Positions 1-8,498 of a stretch of 20,551 nt of DNA are shown here, piece by piece. Source of the DNA: a virus; IMG/VR virus record IMGVR_UViG_3300034520_000069, positions 1-20,551 of that record. The stretch is one strand, 5' to 3'. The translations under genes and the position numbers were made by a program. How positions within the stretch are numbered: the first letter of the stretch is position 1; each line of letters opens with the position of its first letter. Under the pieces are notes generated by a model. That model saw only the letters and a list, made by a program, of their open reading frames with translations, made no database searches and was not told where the DNA came from.

Positions 1-258
1 GCAGAACAATGGAGGTTGCCTGTAATATGTGTAGTAACCGTGAAGGAAGATGACCCAGAAGAAGGGTACAAGAAGTCAACAGAGTTGGCTGCTAAAGTGA
101 GAAGTGTTATTTTGAAAGACCGTTCATTAGGCTTGAGGCAATTTGTCCAGGATGCCAAGAGCCTACAGTTCGAAGCTGGTGGACCAAACAATCAACAAGG
201 TTCTTTGTTTGGTGCTGCAGCGACAATCGAAGTATTGTTTACAATCCTGGAACCATAA
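1..258 (+). CDS. Probable tail completion/terminator protein (3' part only)
   Basis: The reading frame is open from the first base of the window, so about 85 C-terminal residues are visible and the start lies outside. A TTG at 16 could be read as a start, but it has no convincing ribosome binding site and the frame continues upstream, so I treat this as a truncated gene. The visible part is a small alpha/beta protein with charged helices and a beta-rich end (ATIEVLFTILEP). It lies directly before the tail tube gene, where siphoviruses usually encode the tail terminator or head-tail joining protein. The assignment rests on position and general size, not on a diagnostic motif. Confidence 0.5.
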   Translation, partial: AEQWRLPVICVVTVKEDDPEEGYKKSTELAAKVRSVILKDRSLGLRQFVQDAKSLQFEAGGPNNQQGSLFGAAATIEVLFTILEP

Positions 259-277
259 ATTTTGGAGGTGAATTAAC

Positions 278-1255
278 ATGGCAAAGATATTAAGATATTT
301 GGGTTTGGCAGAAGAGACAACGTTTGCCGAGCCTGCAGAAGCAGAGTTTCATGTAGATATAGCAAGTGCTTCTCTTGACTCACCTTCTGACACTCACCTG
401 GACTTTGAGTCCAGCATGGGTAGGGGAGCAAGAATGCACAGACCTGGGTTCTATAGTCCAAGTGGTAACATTGTGTATGCGTTTGACATTAAGACTATCA
501 GGTGGTTACTGAAATGGACACTGGGTGGATATGTGTTTACCGACCTGGATAACCTGCATGAGATTTATGCCAGTGACAACACCGACCTTCCGAGTTTCAC
601 AGCAAGGTTAGGTAAAGACTTGTTTGAACACGTGTTCACTGGATGTAAGATTAACAGCCTGGAGATATCCGTTGAGGACAGTTTCTGCCAGGCAACAGCA
701 GAACTGGTTGCAGTGAAGGATAGCAAGGCAGTTCTCAAGGAACAACACGAACTGAAACTACCTGCAGACTATCCTTTGGCGTTCTATGACGTAACCATGA
801 ACTTGGATAACAGTGACATTTCCTCCCAGGTGAAGAGCTTCACCTTGTCAATCAGCAACGGTATTGATGCAGCAAGTGGAAGGAGTATTGGCAGTAGATA
901 CCCAAGAAAGCTATTGGCTGCAGAGAGGGAGATAACACTATCCAGCAGTATGTTCTTTGAGGATACCAGCCAGCTTGAAAGGTTCTGGGGAGGTTCTCTT
1001 GGACCAAGTGAGACAGGTTCTCAAGAATATAGCCTGGAGTTCAACTTTGATGCAGGTGGAGGTAAGGGCATGGTAATCAAACTGCCGAGGGTCATCCACA
1101 CAAGCGTGGACATTCAACCTTCAGGTAGAGATGAATTGGTACAGGAGATTAGTGCCAAGGCATACATGGGTAGCATGTATTTGAATGATGGTGTTACTCC
1201 AATAACCACAGATATGTATGTGTCGATTGTCGACGACGTTGGAGGTGAAGGTTAA
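278..1255 (+). CDS. Phage tail tube protein (major tail protein)
   Basis: 325 aa. The protein should polymerise as stacked rings to form the tail tube. The N terminus (MAKILRYLGLAEETTF) followed by a long beta-rich body with alternating hydrophobic strands resembles the tail tube family of Gram-positive phages. Its place between the terminator-like gene and the frameshifted chaperone pair is the standard one. The ATG at 278 follows a strong GGAGGTG ribosome binding site at 262-268. The stop codon overlaps the next start by one base (TAATG), so the two genes are probably translationally coupled. I see no signal peptide or membrane segment. The family call is from sequence character and synteny. 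Confidence 0.8.
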   Translation: MAKILRYLGLAEETTFAEPAEAEFHVDIASASLDSPSDTHLDFESSMGRGARMHRPGFYSPSGNIVYAFDIKTIRWLLKWTLGGYVFTDLDNLHEIYASDNTDLPSFTARLGKDLFEHVFTGCKINSLEISVEDSFCQATAELVAVKDSKAVLKEQHELKLPADYPLAFYDVTMNLDNSDISSQVKSFTLSISNGIDAASGRSIGSRYPRKLLAAEREITLSSSMFFEDTSQLERFWGGSLGPSETGSQEYSLEFNFDAGGGKGMVIKLPRVIHTSVDIQPSGRDELVQEISAKAYMGSMYLNDGVTPITTDMYVSIVDDVGGEG

Positions 1256-1695
1256 TGGCAAAGCTGACGAAAGCTGATATACTGAAAGGAGTCAACAATG
1301 TCAGAACCCAGTACTTTGATAAGCTGGGTGGAGAGGTAGAGGTGAGACCTTTAACTGAAGGCGAATGGGCAGAAATAGAAGCATTGAGAAGCAGTGGAGC
1401 TAAAATTAAAGGCAAACCTACCTTTGACAAAAGTGGCAACTTGGACATTAAATCTATGCAGCAGAACCTACAGGTGGAAATTGACTCCAAGGAAATTCAA
1501 CTTATGGAATTTGAAGCAAAGGCTAAAGCTGTTGCCTGGGGGTTAAGCACCAGTCCTGACAATCAATGGACGGTTGAGGAAGTTAAACAGCTAAGACCAG
1601 TTGGAGTTGTGGATGATATTGCAGAGTTTATTTTCAAAATCTCTGGGGTTACAGAGGAGGGTGCTGAAGAAGCACGCAACTTTCGCCAGGAGTGA
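1255..1695 (+). CDS. Tail assembly chaperone, short form (gpG-like)
   Basis: 146 aa. It starts on the ATG that overlaps the tail tube stop codon. The protein is small, charged and helix-rich, ends with EEGAEEARNFRQE, and lies between the tail tube and tape measure genes. That is the position of the lambda G/GT chaperones, which coat the tape measure before the tube polymerises. A second open frame overlaps its 3' end in the +1 frame and runs to the tape measure gene, as expected for a frameshifted long form. Sequence is poorly conserved in this family, so the call depends on position, size and the overlapping frame. Confidence 0.8.
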   Translation: MAKLTKADILKGVNNVRTQYFDKLGGEVEVRPLTEGEWAEIEALRSSGAKIKGKPTFDKSGNLDIKSMQQNLQVEIDSKEIQLMEFEAKAKAVAWGLSTSPDNQWTVEEVKQLRPVGVVDDIAEFIFKISGVTEEGAEEARNFRQE

Positions 1696-1927
1696 TGAGG
1701 GGCAAAGGATAGTCCAACTGCACCTGGCAGGGATACCTTTTGCAAAGTCTCAAGTGGACATGACACCAGCACAAGTAGAATTTTTTATTGAAGCGATTAA
1801 CTATATGCATTTGATGCAAGAACAGGCTTCTCCTTCTCTTCCAACTTCTACACAAGCTGTAAGAGGGGGAGGGGAAGGAAAAAGCAATATTCTCAGAAAG
1901 ATGGTAGAAGCCAGAAGAAGGGGGTGA
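1601..1927 (+). CDS. Tail assembly chaperone, frameshift extension (gpT-like part of GT)
   Basis: Open frame shifted +1 relative to the upstream chaperone gene. It is bounded upstream by a TAA at 1592-1594 and ends at TGA 1925-1927. It has no ribosome binding site or convincing start: the first TTG (1601) lies inside the other gene. It is therefore most likely made as the C-terminal part of a G-T fusion. If ribosomes slip at TTT-C (1681-1684), the fusion is about 223 aa (143 from the first frame and about 80 from this one, beginning ARSDEGQR). The extension contains a hydrophobic-helical stretch and a basic C terminus (KMVEARRRG) that would bind the tape measure, as in other siphoviruses. Confidence 0.75.
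   Translation: MELWMILQSLFSKSLGLQRRVLKKHATFARSDEGQRIVQLHLAGIPFAKSQVDMTPAQVEFFIEAINYMHLMQEQASPSLPTSTQAVRGGGEGKSNILRKMVEARRRG
1681..1684 (+). other. Candidate +1 ribosomal frameshift site (TTT-C)
   Basis: In the chaperone frame the last codons are TTT CGC CAG GAG TGA. A Phe tRNA on TTT can re-pair on the overlapping TTC after a one-base forward slip, giving Phe-Ala-Arg-Ser in the extension frame. A second +1-competent tetramer, GGG-G (1645-1648), also lies in the overlap. No canonical -1 heptamer (X XXY YYZ) leading to this frame is visible. The exact site is inferred. Confidence 0.5.
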
Positions 1928-1931
1928 GTGA

Positions 1932-4220
1932 ATGTCCAACGTTATGGAAATAATTGTTAGAGCAGTAGACCAAGCCAGCAATGTTCTTAACAATATAGGT
2001 AAGCAAGGGGAGCAGGCTACCAAGAACCTTGAGAAGAGTTTCCAAAATGCAGGCAAAGCTATGACCAAGGCAGGTAAGACTCTTTCTACTCATGTAACTG
2101 CACCGTTAGCAGGACTTGCAACAGTATCAGTTGCAACTGTGGCTAAGTTCGACGACAGCATGTCTCAGGTTGCTGCTATCAGTGGTGCTACTGGCAACGA
2201 CCTAGAAAGGTTGAGAGACTTAGCTAAAGACCTTGGTGCTACCACCAGATATTCTGCAAGTCAAGCAGCAGATGCAATGACTTATTTGGCACTTGCAGGT
2301 TACGATACTAACCAGATATTAAGTGCCACTCCTGGCATGTTGAACCTTGCAGCAGCAGCAGGCATGGATTTGGCAACTGCAGCAGATATTGTTACCGATA
2401 CCATGAGTGGTTTCCAAATGAGTGCGGAGAGAGCAGGTGAGGCAGCAGATATATTTGCTGCAGCAAGTTCCAAGAGTAACACCAATGTTGAGCAACTTGG
2501 TGAAGCAATGAAATATGCTTCCTCTACTGCAAATGCAGCAGGAATGGACTTGGCACAGACTGCAGCTATCTTAGGTGTGTTTGCTGACAGTGGTGTTAAA
2601 GGAAGCATGGCAGGAACCACATTCAATGCTATATTGAGAGATATGAGGAACAAAGCAAAGGATGGGGCTATTGCTATAGGGGATATGTCCATTGCTTTAT
2701 ACAATGCAGACGGTACCATGAGAGACTTAGGTTCAATCATGGCTGACGTGGAACAAGCTACCAAAAACATGACCACAGCACAAAGAGACGCAGCATTAAG
2801 TGCAGTGTTCGGTTCCGAAGCTATGAGAGGTGTGAACATCTTGCTGGCAACAGGTTCTGAAAGGTACAAGGAACTGGAGCAAGCAATGTACAACTCTACA
2901 GGAACTTCACAGAAGATGGCAAAAACCATGGAAGATAACGTAGCAGGTACGTTCAGGGCCTTAAAGTCTCAGATGGAAGGTATCATGATACAGATAGGAG
3001 AGCAATTAGCACCTATACTGAGAGACACAATAATTCCTCTTTTATCTAGCTTTGGGGAAAAGATAAGCAACTTGATAAAGTGGTTTGCTGGGTTGGACGA
3101 AGGTACTAAAAGAACGATTATCACCATACTGGGCATAGTTGCAGCAGTTGGACCAGTTCTTGTATTCTTAGGTAAGGTAGTAGGAGCAATAGGAACTATG
3201 ATAGGGATATTTACTAAACTTAAGACTGCATGGGCTGCAGTAACCACAGTGAGCAATCTGTTTAATGCATCACTCTTAGCGAATCCAATCACCTGGGTAA
3301 TAGTTGGGATAATGGCACTGATTGCCGCAATAGTCCTTCTGTGGAAGAACTGGGATACCGTGAGTCAGTGGCTATCCAATAGCTGGGAGTGGATAAAGAA
3401 GACAGCCATGAACATATTCCAGGGGATAGCAGACTTCTTCACAGGTATCTGGGAAGGTATCAAGAACGTGGTAACCGAGGTGTGGGGAGCCATAACCGAG
3501 TTCTTCATCAACACCTGGGAGAACATCAAGCAGATTTTCAACAAGGCACTTGAAGCAATCAAGAACGTTATTAACAATGTATGGAATAGTGTTAAGAACG
3601 TAACCAGTACCGTTTGGAACGGTATCGTGAGTGTGATTACAGGTATCGTCAATGGTATAAAGAATGCCATAGGCACAGCATTCAACTGGATTAAGAACAC
3701 TATCACCAACGTGTGGAACGGTGTGAAGAACACAACCAAGAGCATATGGGACTCCATGGTGACCATAATCAAAGCACCTGTAAATGGGATTATCAGCATA
3801 ATCAATGGGCTGATAGGAGCCTTGAACAAGGTCAAGATAAACATACCTAAGGTTCCAGACTGGATACCAGGTATTGGTGGTAAGGGTGGAGGTTCTATAG
3901 GGTTCAACATTCCTAAGATACCTTACCTAGCCAGAGGTGGATTTATCAGAGGGGGCAATCCAACACCTGCAGTTATCGGTGAGGGCAGGTACGACGAAGC
4001 AGTTATACCATTGTCTGACAGTGTGTTAAGTAAGCTAGCCGAGATGATAGCCAGCAGGATAGGCACACCTGCAGTAGCAGGTGCAGACGGTGGGGTATTT
4101 GTGGTTGAAGTGCCAGTCTACCTAGACAGTAGGGAGATTGCACGAGCCACTACACCACACATCAGTAAGAACTTAATGAGACAACAGTTAGGTAGAGACA
4201 GTGCTAGAGGAAGGAGGTAG
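1932..4220 (+). CDS. Tail tape measure protein (TP901-1 type)
   Basis: 762 aa. It sets tail length and is probably ejected ahead of the DNA. Residues 70-330 match the conserved core of TP901-1-type tape measures (DDSMSQVAAISGATG; the Ala-rich helices around YLALAGY; GTTFNAILRDMR). Residues 395-428 and 451-471 are strongly hydrophobic and membrane-compatible. Residues 485-616 carry an 11-residue aromatic repeat. A Gly-rich segment (645-660) leads to the conserved C-terminal motif ARGGFIRGGNPTPAVIGEGR and an acidic/hydrophobic end. The ATG at 1932 has a GGGGGTGA ribosome binding site and starts 4 bases after the chaperone extension. At about 0.15 nm per residue, the usual rule for tape measures, the tail would be roughly 115 nm long. 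Confidence 0.92.
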   Translation: MSNVMEIIVRAVDQASNVLNNIGKQGEQATKNLEKSFQNAGKAMTKAGKTLSTHVTAPLAGLATVSVATVAKFDDSMSQVAAISGATGNDLERLRDLAKDLGATTRYSASQAADAMTYLALAGYDTNQILSATPGMLNLAAAAGMDLATAADIVTDTMSGFQMSAERAGEAADIFAAASSKSNTNVEQLGEAMKYASSTANAAGMDLAQTAAILGVFADSGVKGSMAGTTFNAILRDMRNKAKDGAIAIGDMSIALYNADGTMRDLGSIMADVEQATKNMTTAQRDAALSAVFGSEAMRGVNILLATGSERYKELEQAMYNSTGTSQKMAKTMEDNVAGTFRALKSQMEGIMIQIGEQLAPILRDTIIPLLSSFGEKISNLIKWFAGLDEGTKRTIITILGIVAAVGPVLVFLGKVVGAIGTMIGIFTKLKTAWAAVTTVSNLFNASLLANPITWVIVGIMALIAAIVLLWKNWDTVSQWLSNSWEWIKKTAMNIFQGIADFFTGIWEGIKNVVTEVWGAITEFFINTWENIKQIFNKALEAIKNVINNVWNSVKNVTSTVWNGIVSVITGIVNGIKNAIGTAFNWIKNTITNVWNGVKNTTKSIWDSMVTIIKAPVNGIISIINGLIGALNKVKINIPKVPDWIPGIGGKGGGSIGFNIPKIPYLARGGFIRGGNPTPAVIGEGRYDEAVIPLSDSVLSKLAEMIASRIGTPAVAGADGGVFVVEVPVYLDSREIARATTPHISKNLMRQQLGRDSARGRR
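3384..3779 (+). repeat. Hendecad (11-residue) repeat inside the tape measure gene
   Basis: Twelve consecutive 11-residue units. The key position holds W485, F496, W507, W518, W529, L540, W551, W562, V573, F584, W595 and W606, with frequent IKN/VKN motifs after it. The spacing is exact over 121 residues. Regular aromatic 11-residue repeats are known in tape measure proteins and fit an extended coiled-coil ruler. Confidence 0.85.
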
Positions 4221-4225
4221 GGAGC

Positions 4226-4960
4226 ATGATTATATACGACGGTGTAGACCTGGGTGAGCTGATGTTCATCCGTGATGTAGAGAGGCCTATAATGCCAGGT
4301 CAAACACTGGAAGTAATCAGTATAGAGGGCAGGCACGGAGCCTTGTTCATGTACAAGAAGCACGAGCCTGTCACCCTACCTGTCCAGGTGGTTGTTTCTG
4401 GAGACTCAATACACCTACTCCATGAACGTAGACGTGAGATTGCAGCAGCACTGCATAAGAATGAGCCGAAGAGACTCATCTTCACAGACGAGCCAGATAA
4501 GTATATCATGGCTATCCTTACAGGTGAGTCTCCTCTGCCAACACTGGCAACTCATGGGGAAGCAACACTAAATTTCTTCTGTCCAGAACCTTTCTGGTAT
4601 GCAGTGGAGGATGATATTTTTGAGTTCGAGGGAGCAGGCACACACGACTTCAACAGGAAAGGCACTGTTGAGAGTGAGCCTATCATTGAGATAACTGGAG
4701 CAATCAGTGGGCAGGTAAGTATAACCTTGAACGGTAAGACAATGGACTACACTGGTGGGCTTGCCCACGGTGATACGTTAGTCATAGACAGCAATTGGAT
4801 GACAGCCTATGTGCAGGATGCAGAAGGCGAGCGTAGAAGTGCAATCAACTATCTATCAACACTGGACTTTCTGCAGACAAGACCAGGCTTAAATAACTTC
4901 AAAGTGGCAGGGAATGGCATTAATACAGTCAAGATAACCTGCAGGAGCAGATGGTTGTAA
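4226..4960 (+). CDS. Distal tail protein (Dit)
   Basis: 244 aa. Dit proteins form the hexameric hub joining the tail tube to the baseplate or tip. The N terminus (MIIYDGVDLGELMFIRDVERPIMP) and the segment ending in FFCPEPFWYAVEDD match the pattern of the Sipho_tail/Dit family, with an N-terminal ring domain followed by a beta-sandwich. It directly follows the tape measure gene, as Dit does in Gram-positive siphoviruses. The start has an AAGGAGG ribosome binding site. No large carbohydrate-binding insertion is present, so this is the short, classical form. Confidence 0.85.
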   Translation: MIIYDGVDLGELMFIRDVERPIMPGQTLEVISIEGRHGALFMYKKHEPVTLPVQVVVSGDSIHLLHERRREIAAALHKNEPKRLIFTDEPDKYIMAILTGESPLPTLATHGEATLNFFCPEPFWYAVEDDIFEFEGAGTHDFNRKGTVESEPIIEITGAISGQVSITLNGKTMDYTGGLAHGDTLVIDSNWMTAYVQDAEGERRSAINYLSTLDFLQTRPGLNNFKVAGNGINTVKITCRSRWL

Positions 4961-4972
4961 AGGAGGGATATC

Positions 4973-5968
4973 ATGGCGAAATCAAATTTTACCAAATTAG
5001 GTACAGCAGACAGTGTCATATCAGCACACCTGAATGGGCTGGGGAATGCAATCAACAAAGTTGAGAGCATTCTAGGCATGAAAACAGCTTCAAAGCAAGA
5101 CTATGCGTTAACACCTGTAGCTGACCAGGATGATGTCAGCTTGCAGTACAGGATATACGAGTGTAACATCACCAACTGGGTGTCCGAGCCTGCACCAGTG
5201 ATATATAGAAACGGTTCTGTGGTTGACCCAGCTGAATACGTGTTGTACCCAGGACATGGAGCGGTTGTGTTCCACCTGCAACAGGAACCGAGCGATATCA
5301 TAACAGCAGATTTTTCATATATCACCGAGGGTTCAACGTTAGCAGACCAAGTTAATACCAATACCCAGGACATTAACGACTTGAAGAACAGCAGTGGGGG
5401 TGGAGGGGTGACATTACCGTTCCCACTATATATCCCACAGGTGTACCGTAATGCAGCAATTATTGCAGACGGAGCTTGCTACAGAGGGGAAAATAACCAG
5501 GGAATAGAACAAGCTGCACACGATTTGGTTGTTCTTCCAATGTATATACCAGAGGAAATGACATTCGACCGAGTAGCGACCAATGTTCTTTCTCCAGGAG
5601 GAGGAGGGATGTGGTTCTTGATATACAAGGACAACGGTTCAGGCTACCCAGGAGAGCTGGCATTCTCCGTACACAGATGGGTACCAACTTCACCAGGGTT
5701 AGTGTTCACCACCACAGAGTTTACTCTACAACCTGGGTTATATTGGATAGGGTTCCACAGTGATGGTAAGCAAGGCTGTCAAGGATTATACACCAAGTCA
5801 TTACCTGTAATAGGAACTAACTGGAATCCAGCAGAGAGCTATGTAGCCTACAGGGTGAGTACGACTTACAGTTCAAGCACTCCTAAAAATCCGTTCCCAG
5901 CAGGGGCAGGGTTATGGAGTAAAGAAAGTCATGAGGCATTACCAGCACTATTTGTTAGAAGGAAGTAG
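4973..5968 (+). CDS. Tail tip/baseplate protein with fibre-like C-terminal domain
   Basis: 331 aa, function not recognised with certainty. Residues 1-40 are helical (LNGLGNAINKVESILG), about 41-115 form a beta-rich domain, and a short helix (ADQVNTNTQDINDLKN) leads through SSGGGG into a C-terminal beta-rich domain. That domain contains IPEEMTFDRVATNV, MWFLIYKDNGSGYPGEL and LQPGLYWIGFHSD, a pattern seen in jelly-roll domains of phage fibres and adhesins. The layout (trimer-forming helix, Gly hinge, beta head) suggests a receptor-binding or baseplate component. It sits between Dit and Tal, an unusual place for a fibre. Start ATG has an AAAGGAGGG ribosome binding site. Confidence 0.55.
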   Translation: MAKSNFTKLGTADSVISAHLNGLGNAINKVESILGMKTASKQDYALTPVADQDDVSLQYRIYECNITNWVSEPAPVIYRNGSVVDPAEYVLYPGHGAVVFHLQQEPSDIITADFSYITEGSTLADQVNTNTQDINDLKNSSGGGGVTLPFPLYIPQVYRNAAIIADGACYRGENNQGIEQAAHDLVVLPMYIPEEMTFDRVATNVLSPGGGGMWFLIYKDNGSGYPGELAFSVHRWVPTSPGLVFTTTEFTLQPGLYWIGFHSDGKQGCQGLYTKSLPVIGTNWNPAESYVAYRVSTTYSSSTPKNPFPAGAGLWSKESHEALPALFVRRK

Positions 5969-5978
5969 GTGAAGGCAG

Positions 5979-7469
5979 ATGATGGTAAGGTACAACCAGC
6001 TTAACACAATCAGATATAACCGAGTTGGTAAAGTCAGGTATAACGACCGAGCCGACCTGGTACCAGTTGTGCCTTCCTTCTACGACCGACTGGCAAAGGC
6101 AAGACCTGTCATCCTAGATGAGGACGGGAAGGTACTTGCAGTTCTGGAGAATGCCAGAGACGTGATTATATCTGAGGAAATCAATGGTGAGCACACTTTG
6201 ACCTTCACTTTACCCTTCAACGACAGCAAGAGACAATATGTTTGTAATGAGAGGCATGTGAGGGTTGTAGATAGGGAATATGTTATCAGGAGGATTAACA
6301 TAATCCGACCTGAAAGTGGCAGTATTTCCGTAGAGGTTTACTGTGAGGCAACGTGGTATGAGCTGAAATACAGTGAGCCTATGACAGGAGTAACCGAATG
6401 GACAAATGAGGTTCCAAGAACAGTGCTGCAGGCAATATTGGCAGGTACCGACTGGAGCCTTGGAGAGGTTGAGATATCTACCAGACGAGACTTTTCAGTA
6501 AATGAACAACTGACAAATAGACTATCAGCACTATGGGAGGTTCCAGAGATATGGGGTGGAGAGCTTGAATTTGACACAGACAAGCGTGTAATCCACCTTA
6601 GAGAACAGATAGGTGGAGACCCAGGGGTTGCCATTATGACAGGCAAAAATATGAGGAGCATGGAGTCAGAGATATCCACCGAGGAGTTGGCTACCAGACT
6701 ATATCCTTATGGTAAGAACAAGTTGACAATCAGAGACGTTAACCAAGGCAAGGAGTATGTGGAGAACTTCCAGTACACTGACAAGGTTAAGGTAAAGATA
6801 TTTCACGATGAGAGGTTCACCAATCCGTTCCACCTGAAGGAGAAGGCAGAGGAAATACTTGCTGAGATATCCAAGCCGAGGGAGAGCTATATTGTAAAAG
6901 CTTTAGACCTGTCATTCCAGACAGGATTGAGCCACGAGACCTTCAAGCTAGGAGATAAGATAACAACTTACGATAAAGACCTTGGCGTGTTCATTAAGAC
7001 CAGGATAGTCAGGTGGGATTACAACGTTGTCAAACCGTGGGAGACAGACCTGGAATTGAGTGCCAAGAGTCCAGACCTTAGAGACCTGCTAGACCACGTC
7101 AAAGACGTAGCAGGGCAACTGGAGTCTGCAGACACAATTGACAGAACTGATATGTTGAACCTGATGGTGTTCAACTATCTGATGAACAGCCGAGCTGAAG
7201 AGGGGTTCTCACACTGGAGCAATGTTGGATGGGAAGTTGATGCCACACGAGGCAAGACAGGCACAGCAAGTTTTAAGTGTGTAGGTAGTCCTACCCAGGA
7301 GAAATTCATGGAACAGGTAGTGTACCCTTCCAACCGTGAGAATTATGTAATCAGTTTTGAGGCAGATGTAACTGGAGTTACCAAAACTTCTAATACCAGA
7401 ATCGGTATAGAAGTGGAAATTGAGTATGAAGATGGCAGTACCGAGGTTAAGTTCCTGCCATTGGCATAA
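5979..7469 (+). CDS. Tail-associated protein (Tal/prophage endopeptidase-tail family)
   Basis: 496 aa. Tal proteins close the tail tip and often carry a wall-degrading or receptor-binding C terminus. Residues about 40-400 show the typical features of this family: VLENARDVIISEEINGEHTL, then FTLPFND, then RLYPYGKNKLTI and the later FKLGDKITTYD. No recognisable peptidase follows. Residues 405-496 instead look like a carbohydrate-binding-type beta-sandwich (GFSHWSNVGWEVD, TASFKCVG, YVISFEADVTG). Wall degradation may have been left to the downstream GH18 protein. The N terminus has an odd triple RYN repeat. Two adjacent ATG codons (5979, 5982) follow the ribosome binding site, and either could be used. 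Confidence 0.8.
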   Translation: MMVRYNQLNTIRYNRVGKVRYNDRADLVPVVPSFYDRLAKARPVILDEDGKVLAVLENARDVIISEEINGEHTLTFTLPFNDSKRQYVCNERHVRVVDREYVIRRINIIRPESGSISVEVYCEATWYELKYSEPMTGVTEWTNEVPRTVLQAILAGTDWSLGEVEISTRRDFSVNEQLTNRLSALWEVPEIWGGELEFDTDKRVIHLREQIGGDPGVAIMTGKNMRSMESEISTEELATRLYPYGKNKLTIRDVNQGKEYVENFQYTDKVKVKIFHDERFTNPFHLKEKAEEILAEISKPRESYIVKALDLSFQTGLSHETFKLGDKITTYDKDLGVFIKTRIVRWDYNVVKPWETDLELSAKSPDLRDLLDHVKDVAGQLESADTIDRTDMLNLMVFNYLMNSRAEEGFSHWSNVGWEVDATRGKTGTASFKCVGSPTQEKFMEQVVYPSNRENYVISFEADVTGVTKTSNTRIGIEVEIEYEDGSTEVKFLPLA

Positions 7470-7481
7470 GGAGGTGTAGAT

Positions 7482-7658
7482 ATGAGGCAGTATGAGATAA
7501 TTCAACCAGACACAAGCAAGAGGATTGTGAAAATCAAGGTAAGGCTGATAGGAAGCAGGTTCTCTGGTATTATCTACATCACCGACATCATGCTACAGGG
7601 AGGAACTATACCCACAGAATGGAACGGACATCCTTCTGAGATAAAGTGGGTGATGTAA
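7482..7658 (+). CDS. Small tail-region protein, partial paralogue of the next gene
   Basis: 58 aa. ATG 7482 follows an AAGGAGGTG ribosome binding site, and the stop codon directly abuts the next start codon (7659). The sequence resembles the N terminus of the 279-aa neighbour: YEIIQPDTSKRIVKIKV against YLQVLQPSEGKRVKSMDIKV, then YITDIMLQGG against VITDIMFQAG. The two therefore derive from a common domain of about 55 residues, present once alone and once fused to a longer C-terminal part. The function is unknown. The tail-tip location suggests a structural role, such as a small baseplate ring protein. Confidence 0.75.
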   Translation: MRQYEIIQPDTSKRIVKIKVRLIGSRFSGIIYITDIMLQGGTIPTEWNGHPSEIKWVM

Positions 7659-8498
7659 ATGGGCAAGTTCACAAGATATTTGCAGGTATTGCAACCTAGC
7701 GAGGGTAAACGTGTGAAATCTATGGATATTAAGGTTGTAGCTGAGAGGTTCCATGGAGAACTTGTCATCACCGATATCATGTTCCAGGCAGGGAAACAGG
7801 CTACAGCCTACATTCCAAACACAGCAGAGATACTAAAACTGGTGGAAGCCACCATAAATGAGAACGACACAGCAGTTGGGAACGACGTTTATCAAGACTA
7901 CCAGCCAAGAATATTCCCAGGAGTGACAAACAGGTTCTTTAATTTGGTTGGTAGAGGACACGAAGTGATAGTTGTTCCCAACGTTTACCATGAAAATCAT
8001 GCCGAGCCTATCATTACAACAGGGCTTGACTTTACAATATATCCGAAGAACGACTACGATTTACTGAGAATTTCAACAAATTTTGGTACTGAACTAGAGT
8101 ATGGGGTGTTTTCAGACGTATTTGAGGAACATCCACTTCACTGGAGGTACACCAGAGAGTTTTACCTTGATGGAGCGAGTGCAGGTACAGAAATCAAGCT
8201 GCATGCCAGCACCAGAACAGCCACTGTAGGGGGTGTACCACAACCACTGGGAGTAAGACACATTGAAGTGGGTAAAGTCAATGGAGAGAGCCGAATTTTG
8301 ACCACTCCAAGGCAAGCATTCATGGTTGCACCAGTGGGCTCATACCGTATAAGGGTGGAATTCTACAAGCGTGTAACTGAGATAATTGAAGATGAGTGGG
8401 GTGGAACCACTCAGATTGAGTATATGAAAGATACAGGAATAGGGTTTCAGGGGGTTGTTGAGTTCACACAGTATGCGTTGGGAGGTGGAAGAATATGA
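7659..8498 (+). CDS. Tail/baseplate protein of unknown function
   Basis: 279 aa. I do not recognise a named family. Residues 1-60 share the domain seen in the preceding 58-aa protein (KSMDIKV, VITDIMFQAGKQ). The rest is rich in predicted beta strands, with VVPNVYHENHAEPIITTGLDF, a REFYLDGASAGTEIKL segment and a C-terminal YRIRVEFYKRV. I see no catalytic motif, signal peptide or membrane segment. Its start directly abuts the upstream stop, and its stop overlaps the next start in ATGA. The gene is thus translationally linked on both sides and probably made in proportion to the GH18 tail protein. Confidence 0.7.
   Translation: MGKFTRYLQVLQPSEGKRVKSMDIKVVAERFHGELVITDIMFQAGKQATAYIPNTAEILKLVEATINENDTAVGNDVYQDYQPRIFPGVTNRFFNLVGRGHEVIVVPNVYHENHAEPIITTGLDFTIYPKNDYDLLRISTNFGTELEYGVFSDVFEEHPLHWRYTREFYLDGASAGTEIKLHASTRTATVGGVPQPLGVRHIEVGKVNGESRILTTPRQAFMVAPVGSYRIRVEFYKRVTEIIEDEWGGTTQIEYMKDTGIGFQGVVEFTQYALGGGRI

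Noticed and set aside
2300-2929. Long minus-strand ORF opposite the tape measure gene
   Set aside because: It is antisense to an Ala-rich conserved coding region, has no ribosome binding site and gives a low-complexity hydrophobic translation. It is a shadow, as is that at 3365-3910.
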